From positions 73,908-137,907 of the forward strand of contig NZ_JBHZGO010000085.1 in NCBI RefSeq assembly GCF_042747725.1: 64,000 nt of DNA. The letters run 5' to 3'. Origin of the DNA: FACHB-T130 sp042747725 (GTDB lineage Bacteria > Cyanobacteriota > Cyanobacteriia > Cyanobacteriales > FACHB-T130). Under the pieces are notes generated by a model. It was not told the origin of the DNA. It saw only the letters and a list, made by a program, of their open reading frames with translations, and ran no database searches. Positions 8,574 through 16,158 of the stretch are shown piece after piece. The position numbers and the translations under genes were made by a program. How positions within the stretch are numbered: position 1 is the stretch's first letter; every line of letters starts with the position of its first letter.

Positions 8574-8909
8574 ATGAATAATCCGAACACCACCCAAAAC
8601 CCACCAGCCCCAGTCAAAACGCCCACGAGTCCTCTGCGCTGTTTGAGTGGTGCGTTGATCGCAGGAACAATGGCAACGGGTTGTTATTTCCTCACCACTT
8701 CAATTGCTCAAAGCTTTGCCGCCAAGCCTATCCACTCGGATAATGTAACGACCATCAATATTGCGATCGCTGTTCGCACCCTCGTTGTAGGCGTCAGCAC
8801 GCTGGCAACCTCCATCTTTGCCTTAGTGGCTGTTGGTCTAGTCGCCTTAGCGATCCAAATCGCCTTTCAACGCTTAACCAATCGGACGCCTCCACCTACC
8901 CAAAATTAG
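8574..8909 (+). CDS. Small two-helix membrane protein, DUF3082-like
   Basis: The 111-aa protein has a proline-rich N-terminus, a first hydrophobic segment at about 25-46 (LSGALIAGTMATGCYFLTTS) and a second at about 66-95 (VRTLVVGVSTLATSIFALVAVGL). This pattern and its place next to ispE match what I remember of the cyanobacterial DUF3082 family, but I cannot confirm it by search. Function is unknown. It follows ispE by 45 bp on the same strand and is probably in the same transcript. Confidence 0.6.
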   Translation: MNNPNTTQNPPAPVKTPTSPLRCLSGALIAGTMATGCYFLTTSIAQSFAAKPIHSDNVTTINIAIAVRTLVVGVSTLATSIFALVAVGLVALAIQIAFQRLTNRTPPPTQN

Positions 8910-9103
8910 AACTCTTTCAATCTACTTTCATGGCGGGGCAAGATACCCGTCGAGAGCTTTAACATACCAAGAGTCGGGTGGGCATTTTTCCATTAAGACA
9001 AATGGAATGAATAGGGGGCAGCTTGCCGATGGTGGGTGCTAGCTTCCCAATTTTCCGCGCCGTCAGCTAACTACCTAATCAGAGGAGCAACTACTAGGGA
9101 AAT

Positions 9104-9119
9104 TGTAACGCTCGTTACA
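9104..9119. promoter_or_regulatory. Operator-like palindrome TGTAACG-CT-CGTTACA
   Basis: Seven-base arms are perfectly complementary around a 2-nt centre, the size expected of a dimeric regulator's site. A HIP1-like GCGATCGC follows immediately. No regulator gene is adjacent, so the assignment is only by shape. Confidence 0.3.
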
Positions 9120-9211
9120 GCGATCGCACTGTCGAAAAGACTTGTCCTGGGAATTTTTTCTACTGGGGCTTTCTCGCCCATCACCGCCACAAACTCCTAT
9201 TTCAAGGCAGG

Positions 9212-9313
9212 ATGAGCTTGATTCTGGCTAACTTAGCTCGCATTCCCCCAAAGTCATTTAAAAAAATCCGTAAAAATGCCGATGACTGGTACGCCAAATT
9301 GGCTGGGAATTAG
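9212..9313 (+). CDS. Possible 33-aa peptide
   Basis: ATG-started frame ending in TAG; the product starts MSLILANLARIPPK and ends ADDWYAKLAGN. It is basic in the middle (SFKKIRKN). The stretch AAGGCAGG precedes the ATG and could serve as ribosome site. No family is recognised; it could be a gene remnant. Confidence 0.25.
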   Translation: MSLILANLARIPPKSFKKIRKNADDWYAKLAGN

Positions 9314-9548
9314 CATTTAGGATTCAGCAAAAAGTGTAAATTTTAAAAAAGGAATTATGAAGAATAGATGAAGTATGCAGGAAAGTAGACACCCTAAAAA
9401 GACGGTGTTTAGCCTTTTCAACAGCCTTAGCAGTAACTTTCAATACATACTATCCTTCAGATTTCGTCGTCAATCTTGCTTACTTTATCTTTTCTTTAAA
9501 ATTTAGATTTTTAGCTGAGTGGAAATAGCAGATGATAGTAATAGAGAG

Positions 9549-9656
9549 GTTCGCTCCGAAAACTAGCGTTGAAATCCTCCTGGTTGAGCGAACGCAATTA
9601 CAGGCTGCAAAGATAAACCCGGTATTCATGCTCTCTGGTGCATGAGTTACTTTTTT
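9549..9656 (+). promoter_or_regulatory. Structured 5' leader with terminator-like hairpin upstream of the HD-GYP gene
   Basis: A long hairpin is formed by GTTCGCTC (9549-9556) and GAGCGAAC (9586-9593). A second stem stacks inside it: AACTAG with CTGGTT, one G-U pair, separated by the bulge CGAA. About 30 nt later a second hairpin spans 9624-9647 (ATTCATGC with GCATGAGT, loop of 8), and TTTTTT follows at 9651-9656. Aptamer-like helix, linker, hairpin and T-run is the layout of a transcription-attenuating riboswitch. I could not match it to a class I know, including the GEMM c-di-GMP aptamers. Regulation by this leader is an inference. Confidence 0.45.
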
Positions 9657-9715
9657 AGGAACCTATATTAAAGCAGCCACAATCAAGCTTAAGTGTAATA
9701 AAACGGTGCATACTT

Positions 9716-11383
9716 ATGACTGTCTCCCCTTGCCAGATAATCACAGCTAAGAGCCAGGTATGGTTTCCGGAAATCAAAGAGCCAGCAGAACTAATCGAGC
9801 AACTTTTGGCAATCGGGACAGCGCTTTCGAGCAGTCATAATTTAAAAGAATTACTGAATCTGATTTTATCGAAGAGTCGGGAAATTACTTGTAGCGATGC
9901 GGGCAGTGTTTATTTAATAGAGCGAAGTAGTGAGACTCCCAAGTTACTGTTTAAGGTAGCGCAAAATGATTCTCAATGCAGCGCTTCCTTTCAAGAGTTT
10001 TCTATGCCGTTGACTCCGAAAAGTCTGGCAGGGTATGTGGCGCTGACAGGTGAAAGCTTAAATTTGCCGGATGCTTATAATTTACCGCCGGATGTTCCTT
10101 ACCAGTTGGATCGCAGTTTTGACAGCTCGATTCCTTACCATACTCGCTCCGTCTTAGTGCTACCAATGCAAGACGGTGAAGGGGAAATTATCGGGGTGCT
10201 TCAGCTAATTAATCGTAAGGTGAATCGTGATGCGATTGTCACGCCTGAGAATGTGCTAGATGTTACCCAGCCTTATTCTGCTTGGGAAGAGCGAGTTGTG
10301 CGATCGCTTGCTTCTCAAGCGGCGATCTCGATCGAACGCAATCAGCTGCAAGAAAGTATTGAAAATCTATTTGAAGGCTTTGTTAGAGCTTCTGTCCAGA
10401 TTATTGAAACGCGAGATCCCACAACATCCGGGCATTCCGAACGAGTTGCCGACTTAGTGGTGCGTCTGTCGCAGGAAGCCAGTACAATTACCACGGGATC
10501 GCTGCGGTCGATTTATTTTAACGAGCGCCAAATCCAAGAAATTCGCTATGCTGCACTGTTACATGACTTTGGCAAAGTCAGTACACCCGAAGCCATTCTG
10601 GGGAAGCAGAAAAAACTCTACCCATCCCAGATGGAGGTGATTCGTAACCGCTTTGCGGTGGCGCAACGAACTCTGGAAATGGAATGCGCCCAGACTAAAT
10701 TTAAGTATTTACTGGAGCATCCCAGCCACCAACATAAAGATTCCCAAATCGTCTGTTCTCACTGCCAACAGCTACAACAATTAGATTGTCAGTTAGAAGA
10801 TGCGATCGCTCAACTCAATGAATATTGGCATCTCCTACTAGAGGCGAACGAACCCCAGATTCTCGCCAAAGAGCTTCCAGAACGGCTCCAAGAGCTGTCT
10901 GGTTACACTTATCAAGATGTGGATGGACAGATCAAGCCTCTCCTCTCACCGACAGAGATCGCTCAGCTGATGGTGCCAAAAGGCAACCTGACAACCGAAG
11001 AGCGTTTAATCATCCAAGCGCACGTCACGCACACCTTTGAATTTCTCAACCGGATTCCGTGGACGAAACATCTCAAAGATGTTCCGGCGATCGCCGCAGG
11101 GCATCACGAAAAACTCGATGGTAGTGGCTACCCTCAAGGCTTGAAACAGGAAGCGATTCCAATTCAGTCTCAGATATTGACAATTGCGGATATTTATGAT
11201 GCTCTGACGGCAAGCGATCGCCCCTATAAGCGCCGCTTGTCCGTAGAAACCGCCCTGAAAATCCTCAAAGCAGAAGCCGCCCAAAACAAAATCAACAGCG
11301 ACCTCGTCACCCTGTTTGAGCAACGCCAAGTTTTCGCTGCTTTGGGTCATTCCCTCTCGGTTCCAGCTCATTCAGCCGCCTGA
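9716..11383 (+). CDS. GAF and HD-GYP domain phosphodiesterase
   Basis: A soluble 555-aa signalling protein. An N-terminal GAF domain spans about residues 25-205 (SRSREITCSDAGSVYLI and RSVLVLPMQ are recognisable). It is followed by an HD-GYP domain from about 225 to 545. The metal site motif HDFGK begins at residue 283, and the HHEKLDGSGYP signature at residue 463 is the extended GYP motif. HD-GYP proteins with these residues hydrolyse cyclic di-GMP. The GAF domain is the likely sensor of a small molecule or chromophore, but I do not see the cysteine context of a phycocyanobilin-binding GAF. Between HD and GYP is a long insertion with CSHCQQ and CQLED cysteines (about residues 320-370). It is preceded by a structured leader and followed by the DnaA-box cluster. 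Confidence 0.9.
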   Translation: MTVSPCQIITAKSQVWFPEIKEPAELIEQLLAIGTALSSSHNLKELLNLILSKSREITCSDAGSVYLIERSSETPKLLFKVAQNDSQCSASFQEFSMPLTPKSLAGYVALTGESLNLPDAYNLPPDVPYQLDRSFDSSIPYHTRSVLVLPMQDGEGEIIGVLQLINRKVNRDAIVTPENVLDVTQPYSAWEERVVRSLASQAAISIERNQLQESIENLFEGFVRASVQIIETRDPTTSGHSERVADLVVRLSQEASTITTGSLRSIYFNERQIQEIRYAALLHDFGKVSTPEAILGKQKKLYPSQMEVIRNRFAVAQRTLEMECAQTKFKYLLEHPSHQHKDSQIVCSHCQQLQQLDCQLEDAIAQLNEYWHLLLEANEPQILAKELPERLQELSGYTYQDVDGQIKPLLSPTEIAQLMVPKGNLTTEERLIIQAHVTHTFEFLNRIPWTKHLKDVPAIAAGHHEKLDGSGYPQGLKQEAIPIQSQILTIADIYDALTASDRPYKRRLSVETALKILKAEAAQNKINSDLVTLFEQRQVFAALGHSLSVPAHSAA

Positions 11384-11530
11384 GTCAGTAGGATAGGCAG
11401 TTGAAAGGTTGGATCGGGTTGAAACGTTAAACCTTAACCTACCAACGTTTTAACGTGTCAACATTTAAACCCTCGACTGACCATTAGCCGTTAGCGATTA
11501 GCACTTTGCAATTCTTATCTTTCACCCAAC

Positions 11531-11719
11531 TTTTCCCCACCCATTCCCCAGCCTTTCCACAAAGACGTTCAACTTTTTCCACAGGTTCTCTGACCTTTTC
11601 CACAGGGTTGAACACTCTGATCGGGTTTTGCTGTTCTATTGGGGATTTTTCTAAAAGACAGTGGCTCAGCCGGGAGCAACCGAGTTTTTATAAAGATAAG
11701 TAACAAAAATTTATCTACA
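11531..11719 (+). other. Cluster of DnaA-box-like sites, candidate origin or DnaA regulatory region
   Basis: Two exact TTTTCCACA nonamers (11575-11583, 11596-11604) lie in the same orientation with TTTTCCCCA (11531-11539) and CTTTCCACA (11553-11561), all in 75 bp. TTATCTACA (11711-11719), one base from the E. coli box, lies in the AT-rich DNA just beyond, where ATAAAGATAAG and AATATTTTTT runs could serve as unwinding tracts. TTTTCCACA is the cyanobacterial DnaA-box form. dnaA or dnaN is not in the window, so origin function is an inference. Confidence 0.5.
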
Positions 11720-11852
11720 AGGCTGATTAAGTCGTGAATATTTTTTAGAGATACCCCCGCTTGTAATATTTCGCAGCATTGACAACCCCACCCCCTCTCA
11801 GCAGACAATGATGCGACGGTCAGTGTGATTGGCAACTGCAAGACTGACCCTT

Positions 11853-11881
11853 GTAAGGGCATGGGGCTGTTGCGCCCCTAC
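11853..11881. repeat. Palindromic GTAAGGGC/GCCCCTAC repeat
   Basis: GTAAGGGC and GCCCCTAC form an imperfect hairpin around ATGGGGCTGTTGC. Related hairpins with GTAGGGGC arms are at 13848-13878 and 23183-23256. This is a common dispersed cyanobacterial repeat. Confidence 0.6.
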
Positions 11882-11905
11882 CCATAGACAACGCAAAGGA
11901 ATTCT

Positions 11906-12130
11906 ATGAACGCAAATATCAGTATCTTGGCAGAAATTCCCGAAGACCTACACGAATCTCTCAAAAACTACCTGGAAACTCATCCCGATTGGGATCAAGA
12001 CCGGGTGTTTGCCGCAGCGCTGTCGCTGTTCTTGCTGCAAAATGGTAATGGCAACACCCCAGAAGCTTCGCGGAGTTATCGCAAAGCAGCACGGGTCTAT
12101 CTGGAAACTCTCTTCCAGCACTCAGTTTGA
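11906..12130 (+). CDS. Small DUF2811-like protein, 74 aa
   Basis: A short soluble protein (ISILAEIPEDLHESLKNYL... WDQDRVFAAALSLFLLQNG). The first strand followed by two helices resembles ribbon-helix-helix-like or antitoxin-like small proteins. It matches my memory of the cyanobacterial DUF2811 family, which has no assigned function. A strong ribosome site AAAGGAATTCT precedes the ATG. It is followed by hemJ after 68 bp on the same strand, a possible small operon. Confidence 0.7.
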   Translation: MNANISILAEIPEDLHESLKNYLETHPDWDQDRVFAAALSLFLLQNGNGNTPEASRSYRKAARVYLETLFQHSV

Positions 12131-12198
12131 GAAATAGCTCTGCTACTCTTACAAAAACTTGTTGATCTTACAGAGTTTGACTGTAGAGGACACGATTG

Positions 12199-12786
12199 AT
12201 GGCTTATTCCTGGTTTAAGGCTTTTCACATTGTCGGCTTTGTGGTTTGGTTTGCAGGCTTGTTCTACCTGGTACGTTTATTTATCTATCACGTAGAGGCT
12301 TCGGAGCAGCCAGAACCTGCCCAAACGATTCTGAAGAATCAGTATCAGATTATGGAAAAACGCCTTTACAACATCATCACAACACCGGGCATGATTGTGA
12401 CGGTAGCGATGGCAATTGGTCTGGTAAGTACTGAGACTGAAGTGCTGCGAGAGAGTTGGTTGCATATCAAACTCGGTCTGGTGACTGTTTTGATTGGCTA
12501 CCATCATTACTGTGGTCGTCTCATCAAACAGTTAGCCGAAGACCGATGCACCTGGAATAGTCAGCAGTTACGCGCTTTGAATGAAGCGCCGACGTTACTT
12601 TTAGTGGTGATTGTTTTGCTGGCTGTGTTTAAGAATAGCCTGCCTACAGACATTACCACTTGGCTCGTTGTGGGGCTGATTGTGACGATGGCAGCCACCA
12701 TTCAGCTTTATGCGAAAAAACGTAAGCGAGACCAAGAAAAACTCATGGCTTCTGTTACTCAAGAAGAGGCTCAACAAGTAATCTGA
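12199..12786 (+). CDS. hemJ: Protoporphyrinogen IX oxidase HemJ
   Basis: HemJ is the membrane protoporphyrinogen oxidase used by most cyanobacteria for the last common step of heme and chlorophyll synthesis. The sequence begins AYSWFKAFHIVGFVVWFAGL with the conserved His in the first membrane helix. It contains the MEKRLYNIITTPGM motif and LHIKLGLV, with further helices ending near residue 175. Length is 195 aa, four membrane segments, inner or thylakoid membrane. The frame also allows a TTG at 12196, but the ATG at 12199 follows AGAGGACACG at good spacing and is preferred. The C-terminal 25 residues are charged and cytosolic. Confidence 0.92.
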   Translation: MAYSWFKAFHIVGFVVWFAGLFYLVRLFIYHVEASEQPEPAQTILKNQYQIMEKRLYNIITTPGMIVTVAMAIGLVSTETEVLRESWLHIKLGLVTVLIGYHHYCGRLIKQLAEDRCTWNSQQLRALNEAPTLLLVVIVLLAVFKNSLPTDITTWLVVGLIVTMAATIQLYAKKRKRDQEKLMASVTQEEAQQVI

Positions 12787-12905
12787 CGAAGTTAGCAGAC
12801 GCTTCTTAATTCGCTTGACCCAGGTTAGTGGTTACTAATAACAGACAATTGATAATGGACAATCAACAAATGACCACTAACAACGAAAAGGCAACATCTA
12901 CTTTA

Positions 12906-13508
12906 ATGATTCCCCAGCTAATCGTTGGTCTGGGGAATCCAGAACCTAAGTACGAGAAGACGCGACACAACATCGGGTTTGAAGCGATTGATGCCCTAGC
13001 GCGTTCCTGGCAAATTTCCCAGAGTGAAAATCGCAAGTTTCAGGGGGAGTTTGGGGAGGGACGTGGATTACACGGAGACAAGGTGGGGTTGCTCAAACCC
13101 CTTACTTATATGAATCTCTCCGGACAGGCAATTCGCGCGGTGACGGATTGGTATAAACTGCCGCCAGAGTCTGTCCTAGTAATTTATGACGATATGGATT
13201 TGCCGCTGGGAAAGATTCGCTTGCGTCTTTCTGGTTCGGCTGGGGGACATAATGGGATGAAGTCTGCGATCGCTCATCTCGGTACTCAAAATTTCCCTCG
13301 TTTGCGGATTGGCATCGGCAAATCCAAAGCAGAACAGGACGCGGTTTCCCACGTCTTGGGTCGGTTTTCACCTGATGAAAGTCAAACTTTGTCTGATGTA
13401 CTGCAACTCGTGGTTGAGGCGGTGGAGTTGAGCCTCAAACAAGGGTTTGAGAAATCTATGAGTCTTTACAATAGCCGTAGTGTTATTGAAAATAAAGAAT
13501 CGCCCTAG
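12906..13508 (+). CDS. pth: Peptidyl-tRNA hydrolase
   Basis: Pth releases peptides from peptidyl-tRNAs that drop off the ribosome. The conserved LIVGLGNPEPKYEKTRHNIGF opening (written here in part: GLGNP, TRHN) contains the catalytic His. The family motifs KPLTYMNLSGQAI, YDDMDLPLGKIRLR and GGHNGMKSA follow. Starting at the ATG at 12906 gives 200 aa, the normal size. The frame is open 26 codons further upstream (GTG 12828, ATG 12855, ATG 12870). That stretch is made of short repeated heptamer-like words (ACAATTGATAATGGAC...), typical of cyanobacterial intergenic repeats, so I exclude it. The S21 gene lies convergently downstream. Confidence 0.93.
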   Translation: MIPQLIVGLGNPEPKYEKTRHNIGFEAIDALARSWQISQSENRKFQGEFGEGRGLHGDKVGLLKPLTYMNLSGQAIRAVTDWYKLPPESVLVIYDDMDLPLGKIRLRLSGSAGGHNGMKSAIAHLGTQNFPRLRIGIGKSKAEQDAVSHVLGRFSPDESQTLSDVLQLVVEAVELSLKQGFEKSMSLYNSRSVIENKESP

Positions 13509-13549
13509 CTGATGTTGTAGTGGTAGCACGCCAGGGCAACTCACTTTTG

Positions 13550-13732
13550 TTACCGAAAACTCCTTTTCTTGCGGCGAGCAGCAGTTGCCTTGCGCTTGCG
13601 CTTCTCTTGGGGAGTTTCAAAGTGCCGCCGATATCTGACATCTGCTAAGATGCCAGCCTTGGAAACTTGCCGTTTGAAGCGGCGCAAAGCTGATTCTATT
13701 CCCTCATTTTCGCCTAAAACCACTTGGGTCAT
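13550..13732 (-). CDS. rpsU: 30S ribosomal protein S21
   Basis: The 60-aa product starts MTQVVLGENEGIESALRRFK and ends in the very basic tail EKRKRKATAARRKKRSFR, diagnostic of S21. It binds the 30S platform near the anti-Shine-Dalgarno region. The frame continues upstream to 13870, but the additional 46 residues are not part of the family. The ATG at 13732 aligns with the usual N-terminus. A hairpin repeat lies upstream at 13848-13878. It converges with pth. Confidence 0.95.
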   Translation of the reverse strand: MTQVVLGENEGIESALRRFKRQVSKAGILADVRYRRHFETPQEKRKRKATAARRKKRSFR

Positions 13733-13847
13733 TCTTGATGATTCCTCCGTATAGGTGATTAAGTTGCTAGATGGTGTGAACTTAATCCACGATCGATGGC
13801 TTCGCTTGAGCGATCGCAGCTTTTCGTTCATTCCTCCTGCGATTGGA

Positions 13848-13878
13848 GTAGGGGCAAGGGTTATGCCCATGCCCCTAC
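13848..13878. repeat. Palindromic GTAGGGGC/GCCCCTAC repeat
   Basis: Perfect 8-bp arms GTAGGGGC (13848-13855) and GCCCCTAC (13871-13878) surround a 15-nt loop. It lies upstream of rpsU, in its likely 5' region. Confidence 0.6.
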
Positions 13879-14160
13879 TGCCGTTCTCGGTGTAATTTCG
13901 GGTAAAGACTCGGCTGCCAAGTCTCTAGTGCCCTACCTCCAGACCATTTGCGTACTGGAGTTGTACAGACCCAATATCGCTTCTGTACAAAGCTTTTTGC
14001 TGATTTTTTTCCCGACGAGTGCGATTAGCCTACCAACTTACTCAGTCTCGGACTTCCAGGAGCAGCCCTACCTTATTCAGTCGCTCTGAGTACCTGGATT
14101 GACTCCAGCCAAACGACGGGTGAGCAGCACACTTGAGCCACCCTAAGCATTGATTGTACC

Positions 14161-14222
14161 ATGCGCCACCCAGCATCCTACGACTAACCTGGTCTGGTGT
14201 AGTCGTAGGATGCTGGGCGCAT
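14161..14222. repeat. Near-perfect 23-bp inverted repeat
   Basis: Right arm 14200-14222 (TAGTCGTAGGATGCTGGGCGCAT, given here only as position-equivalent, key core GTAGGATGCTGGG) pairs with the left arm 14161-14186, which carries a 3-nt bulge, around a 13-nt loop. TTTTT follows the right arm, so on the plus strand it could terminate transcription. Confidence 0.6.
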
Positions 14223-14402
14223 TTTTACTAAATTTTGACCAACTAACACTGCTAGTTCCTAACCGAAATTAAGCGGAGAATTACAAGCAATCGATATATG
14301 CCTTTGTTAAAGGCACAGCATCTGACTAATTGACCCGTCTATGGCGTTGCAGCAGCCTAAAGAGTGGAAACAATCCAGTAAAAACGGAAAAACTAGAAAA
14401 TT

Positions 14403-14444
14403 AAAAAATCATGCCTCTTGCCTTCCTTAGGGCAATCAGGAGGC
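14403..14444 (-). terminator. Intrinsic terminator for the 426-aa minus-strand gene
   Basis: On the minus strand GCCTC pairs with GAGGC and TTGCC with GGCAA around a short loop, followed by ATGATTTTTT. It begins 7 bp after the stop codon of the gene at 14451-15731. Confidence 0.65.
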
Positions 14445-14450
14445 AATTCC

Positions 14451-15731
14451 TTATAAGATTTGGCTCAAGCAGGAAACATCAGCATCCCCAAAGTGAAGGC
14501 TTAAAGCTATATTCAGATTTTCCAGAGATTTGATTAACCACGGCACACCATCTCTGGCATAAGACTCGTAGTGGTTAAAAAGAATTGAAAATCGCTTTTC
14601 TAAGTAGGGCTTGACCTTGCGGCACAGCAGGACTATTTTCAAAAGCAACCCGGTTGTGAACGTCGCCCCCAGGTTCGTAATTAGGTCAACGAAGACATAG
14701 TGATTCGGTCGCTGCGGACTTTCTACCACTAAGAAGTTCAACAATTGACTACAAGTTCGTACAATCAGGAATTCGCTGGGTCTTTGGGAATCGCTATTCG
14801 GGAGAGTGTTTTTTAGCTGGGAATACAAGCGCTCGTTAAACTGACGTTTACCAAATTCTGGGTCAATGGAAGAGGTCAGATATTCATATAAATCCCATTT
14901 AAAAGCTCTGTAGGACGGCGTTTGGCTGGTGTGGGTGAGGAAGCGCTGGGATAAATCCCGGTAGGTGTGGGAGCCTTCTACTTTGCCGTAAAATTGTTTG
15001 AGAGCAACACCCAGTTCGCGATCGCTCAATAACGTTGGATTTGTCACCGGCTGGATAATTCTTTCGGGTTTATCTGGGCAAGTCTGACGCGACACCTGGG
15101 CACGCCGTACTTGGTAAGTCACGTACTGAGACAAATCGACTTCAAATCCCCGCTGAATTCGGGATTGAATTTGCCGAACCGTTTGCTGATGCTCGTAAGA
15201 GCTGTCTTCGCTCAGCAGGCAATGTTCATATAGGTAGGGATACCGACGAATTAAGCTTCCCAAAGGCTTAGAGCCATTGCCAGTTGCCTCTGCGGCTTGA
15301 CTCATCACCTGCGCTAGCCGTCGCAGCGTCAGATATTGCTCCGTTTGGTTGAAAAGCCTCACCAGTTCTCGCAAGCGTCTGGCTCCGCGAGAGCGAACCG
15401 TTCCCATGACTGGAGGTGTCAGGAATATGTCTACCAAATCCGGGATAGACGCTTGGAGATTGGGGTGCATCTGCCAGCGATTGATCAGAATGTGGCAGCA
15501 CCGATTAAGAATAAACCGAAATTCCTGCTCAGCCTGCTTGGAAGTCGTAATTCTCTCCAGCACCATCCAGATTTTTGGCTCCGAGTATCCCACGCCATCC
15601 ATGAATAGCTGACGAAATCGCTCAATCATCCGACTGGGTGATTCATGTTGAACCCAGTAAAGCAGATGATCGTAAAGCTGCTGCTCTTCAGTGCTAGTGT
15701 GTCGGTGATAACAGTCTGTCCAGGTTGTCAC
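14451..15731 (-). CDS. Conserved hypothetical protein, 426 aa
   Basis: I do not recognise a named family. The protein is soluble, without signal peptide or membrane span, and appears largely alpha-helical and Arg/Gln-rich. Recognisable stretches are PKIWMVLERITTSKQAEQEF (about 53-72), the basic GTVRSRGARRLRELVRLFN (about 110-128) and RCCHILINRWQ. The N-terminal 150 residues have the feel of a helical-repeat scaffold. Two cysteines follow one another at about 78-79. It starts with ATG at 15731 and ends before a good terminator, so it is probably monocistronic. Base composition and HIP1 sites match the neighbours. Confidence 0.65.
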   Translation of the reverse strand: MTTWTDCYHRHTSTEEQQLYDHLLYWVQHESPSRMIERFRQLFMDGVGYSEPKIWMVLERITTSKQAEQEFRFILNRCCHILINRWQMHPNLQASIPDLVDIFLTPPVMGTVRSRGARRLRELVRLFNQTEQYLTLRRLAQVMSQAAEATGNGSKPLGSLIRRYPYLYEHCLLSEDSSYEHQQTVRQIQSRIQRGFEVDLSQYVTYQVRRAQVSRQTCPDKPERIIQPVTNPTLLSDRELGVALKQFYGKVEGSHTYRDLSQRFLTHTSQTPSYRAFKWDLYEYLTSSIDPEFGKRQFNERLYSQLKNTLPNSDSQRPSEFLIVRTCSQLLNFLVVESPQRPNHYVFVDLITNLGATFTTGLLLKIVLLCRKVKPYLEKRFSILFNHYESYARDGVPWLIKSLENLNIALSLHFGDADVSCLSQIL

Positions 15732-16158
15732 GTCAATGCCCCCCTACGTATGCACGCTAGGGCTGAGTTTATATCAGTTCGGTGGATTCGGTTTATTTCG
15801 ATTGCAACTGTCGTGTAGTAGACGCTTGAACTTTCGATGCACCCTAGATATCACCCTGATAACGGGGGCCATATTCTATACTCCTATAACCGGAGAAATA
15901 TTACCCCAAATAGAGCATATCTTGGTTTATTCTTCAAATGGTTCCGCATATTTACGGCAAAATTGTGAAGTTTCAATGAAGTAGAGATACGGACTCCGCA
16001 AAGCATCAATTCTTTACTTGGCCCATCTACCTCTAAAGTAGTGGGACAAGATAGCGGATTATGTGATTGAAATCACTGCTCAAAATGCATCTTTTGTTCT
16101 GATGCGTTGCGTGGTGCATGATAAGGATGAATCTTCTTGAAGTTTGAACATAAGCCTC
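15732..16158. other. Divergent intergenic region before murF
   Basis: About 430 bp between the divergent 426-aa gene and murF. AT-rich blocks (ATAACGGGGGCCATATTCTATACTCCTATAAC region) could hold promoters for both genes. I see no gene, named motif or repeat. Confidence 0.4.

Larger units (their letters stand above)
8910..9548. other. Intergenic stretch upstream of the HD-GYP leader
   Basis: About 640 bp hold no large gene. Visible items are a palindrome TGTAACG-CT-CGTTACA at 9104-9119 and a 33-codon frame at 9212-9313. ACCCG near 8947 and CGGGT near 8975, followed by a T-run, may be a weak terminator after the DUF3082-like gene. The last 200 bp before 9540 are AT-rich and could contain the promoter of the HD-GYP transcript. 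Confidence 0.5.
13871..14450. other. Intergenic region with long hairpin and terminator
   Basis: The region carries the GTAGGGGC hairpin end, the long inverted repeat at 14161-14222 and a terminator at 14403-14444. An open frame at 13796-14089 is present but has no homology, start signal or codon pattern I trust. Promoters of rpsU should lie here. Confidence 0.5.

Noticed and set aside
9549..9656. GEMM (c-di-GMP) riboswitch
   Set aside because: The conserved GEMM core and tetraloop-receptor pattern I know are not visible; only a generic leader is claimed.
13796..14089. 97-codon frame after rpsU
   Set aside because: Crosses a GTAGGGGC hairpin repeat, odd composition and no ribosome site.
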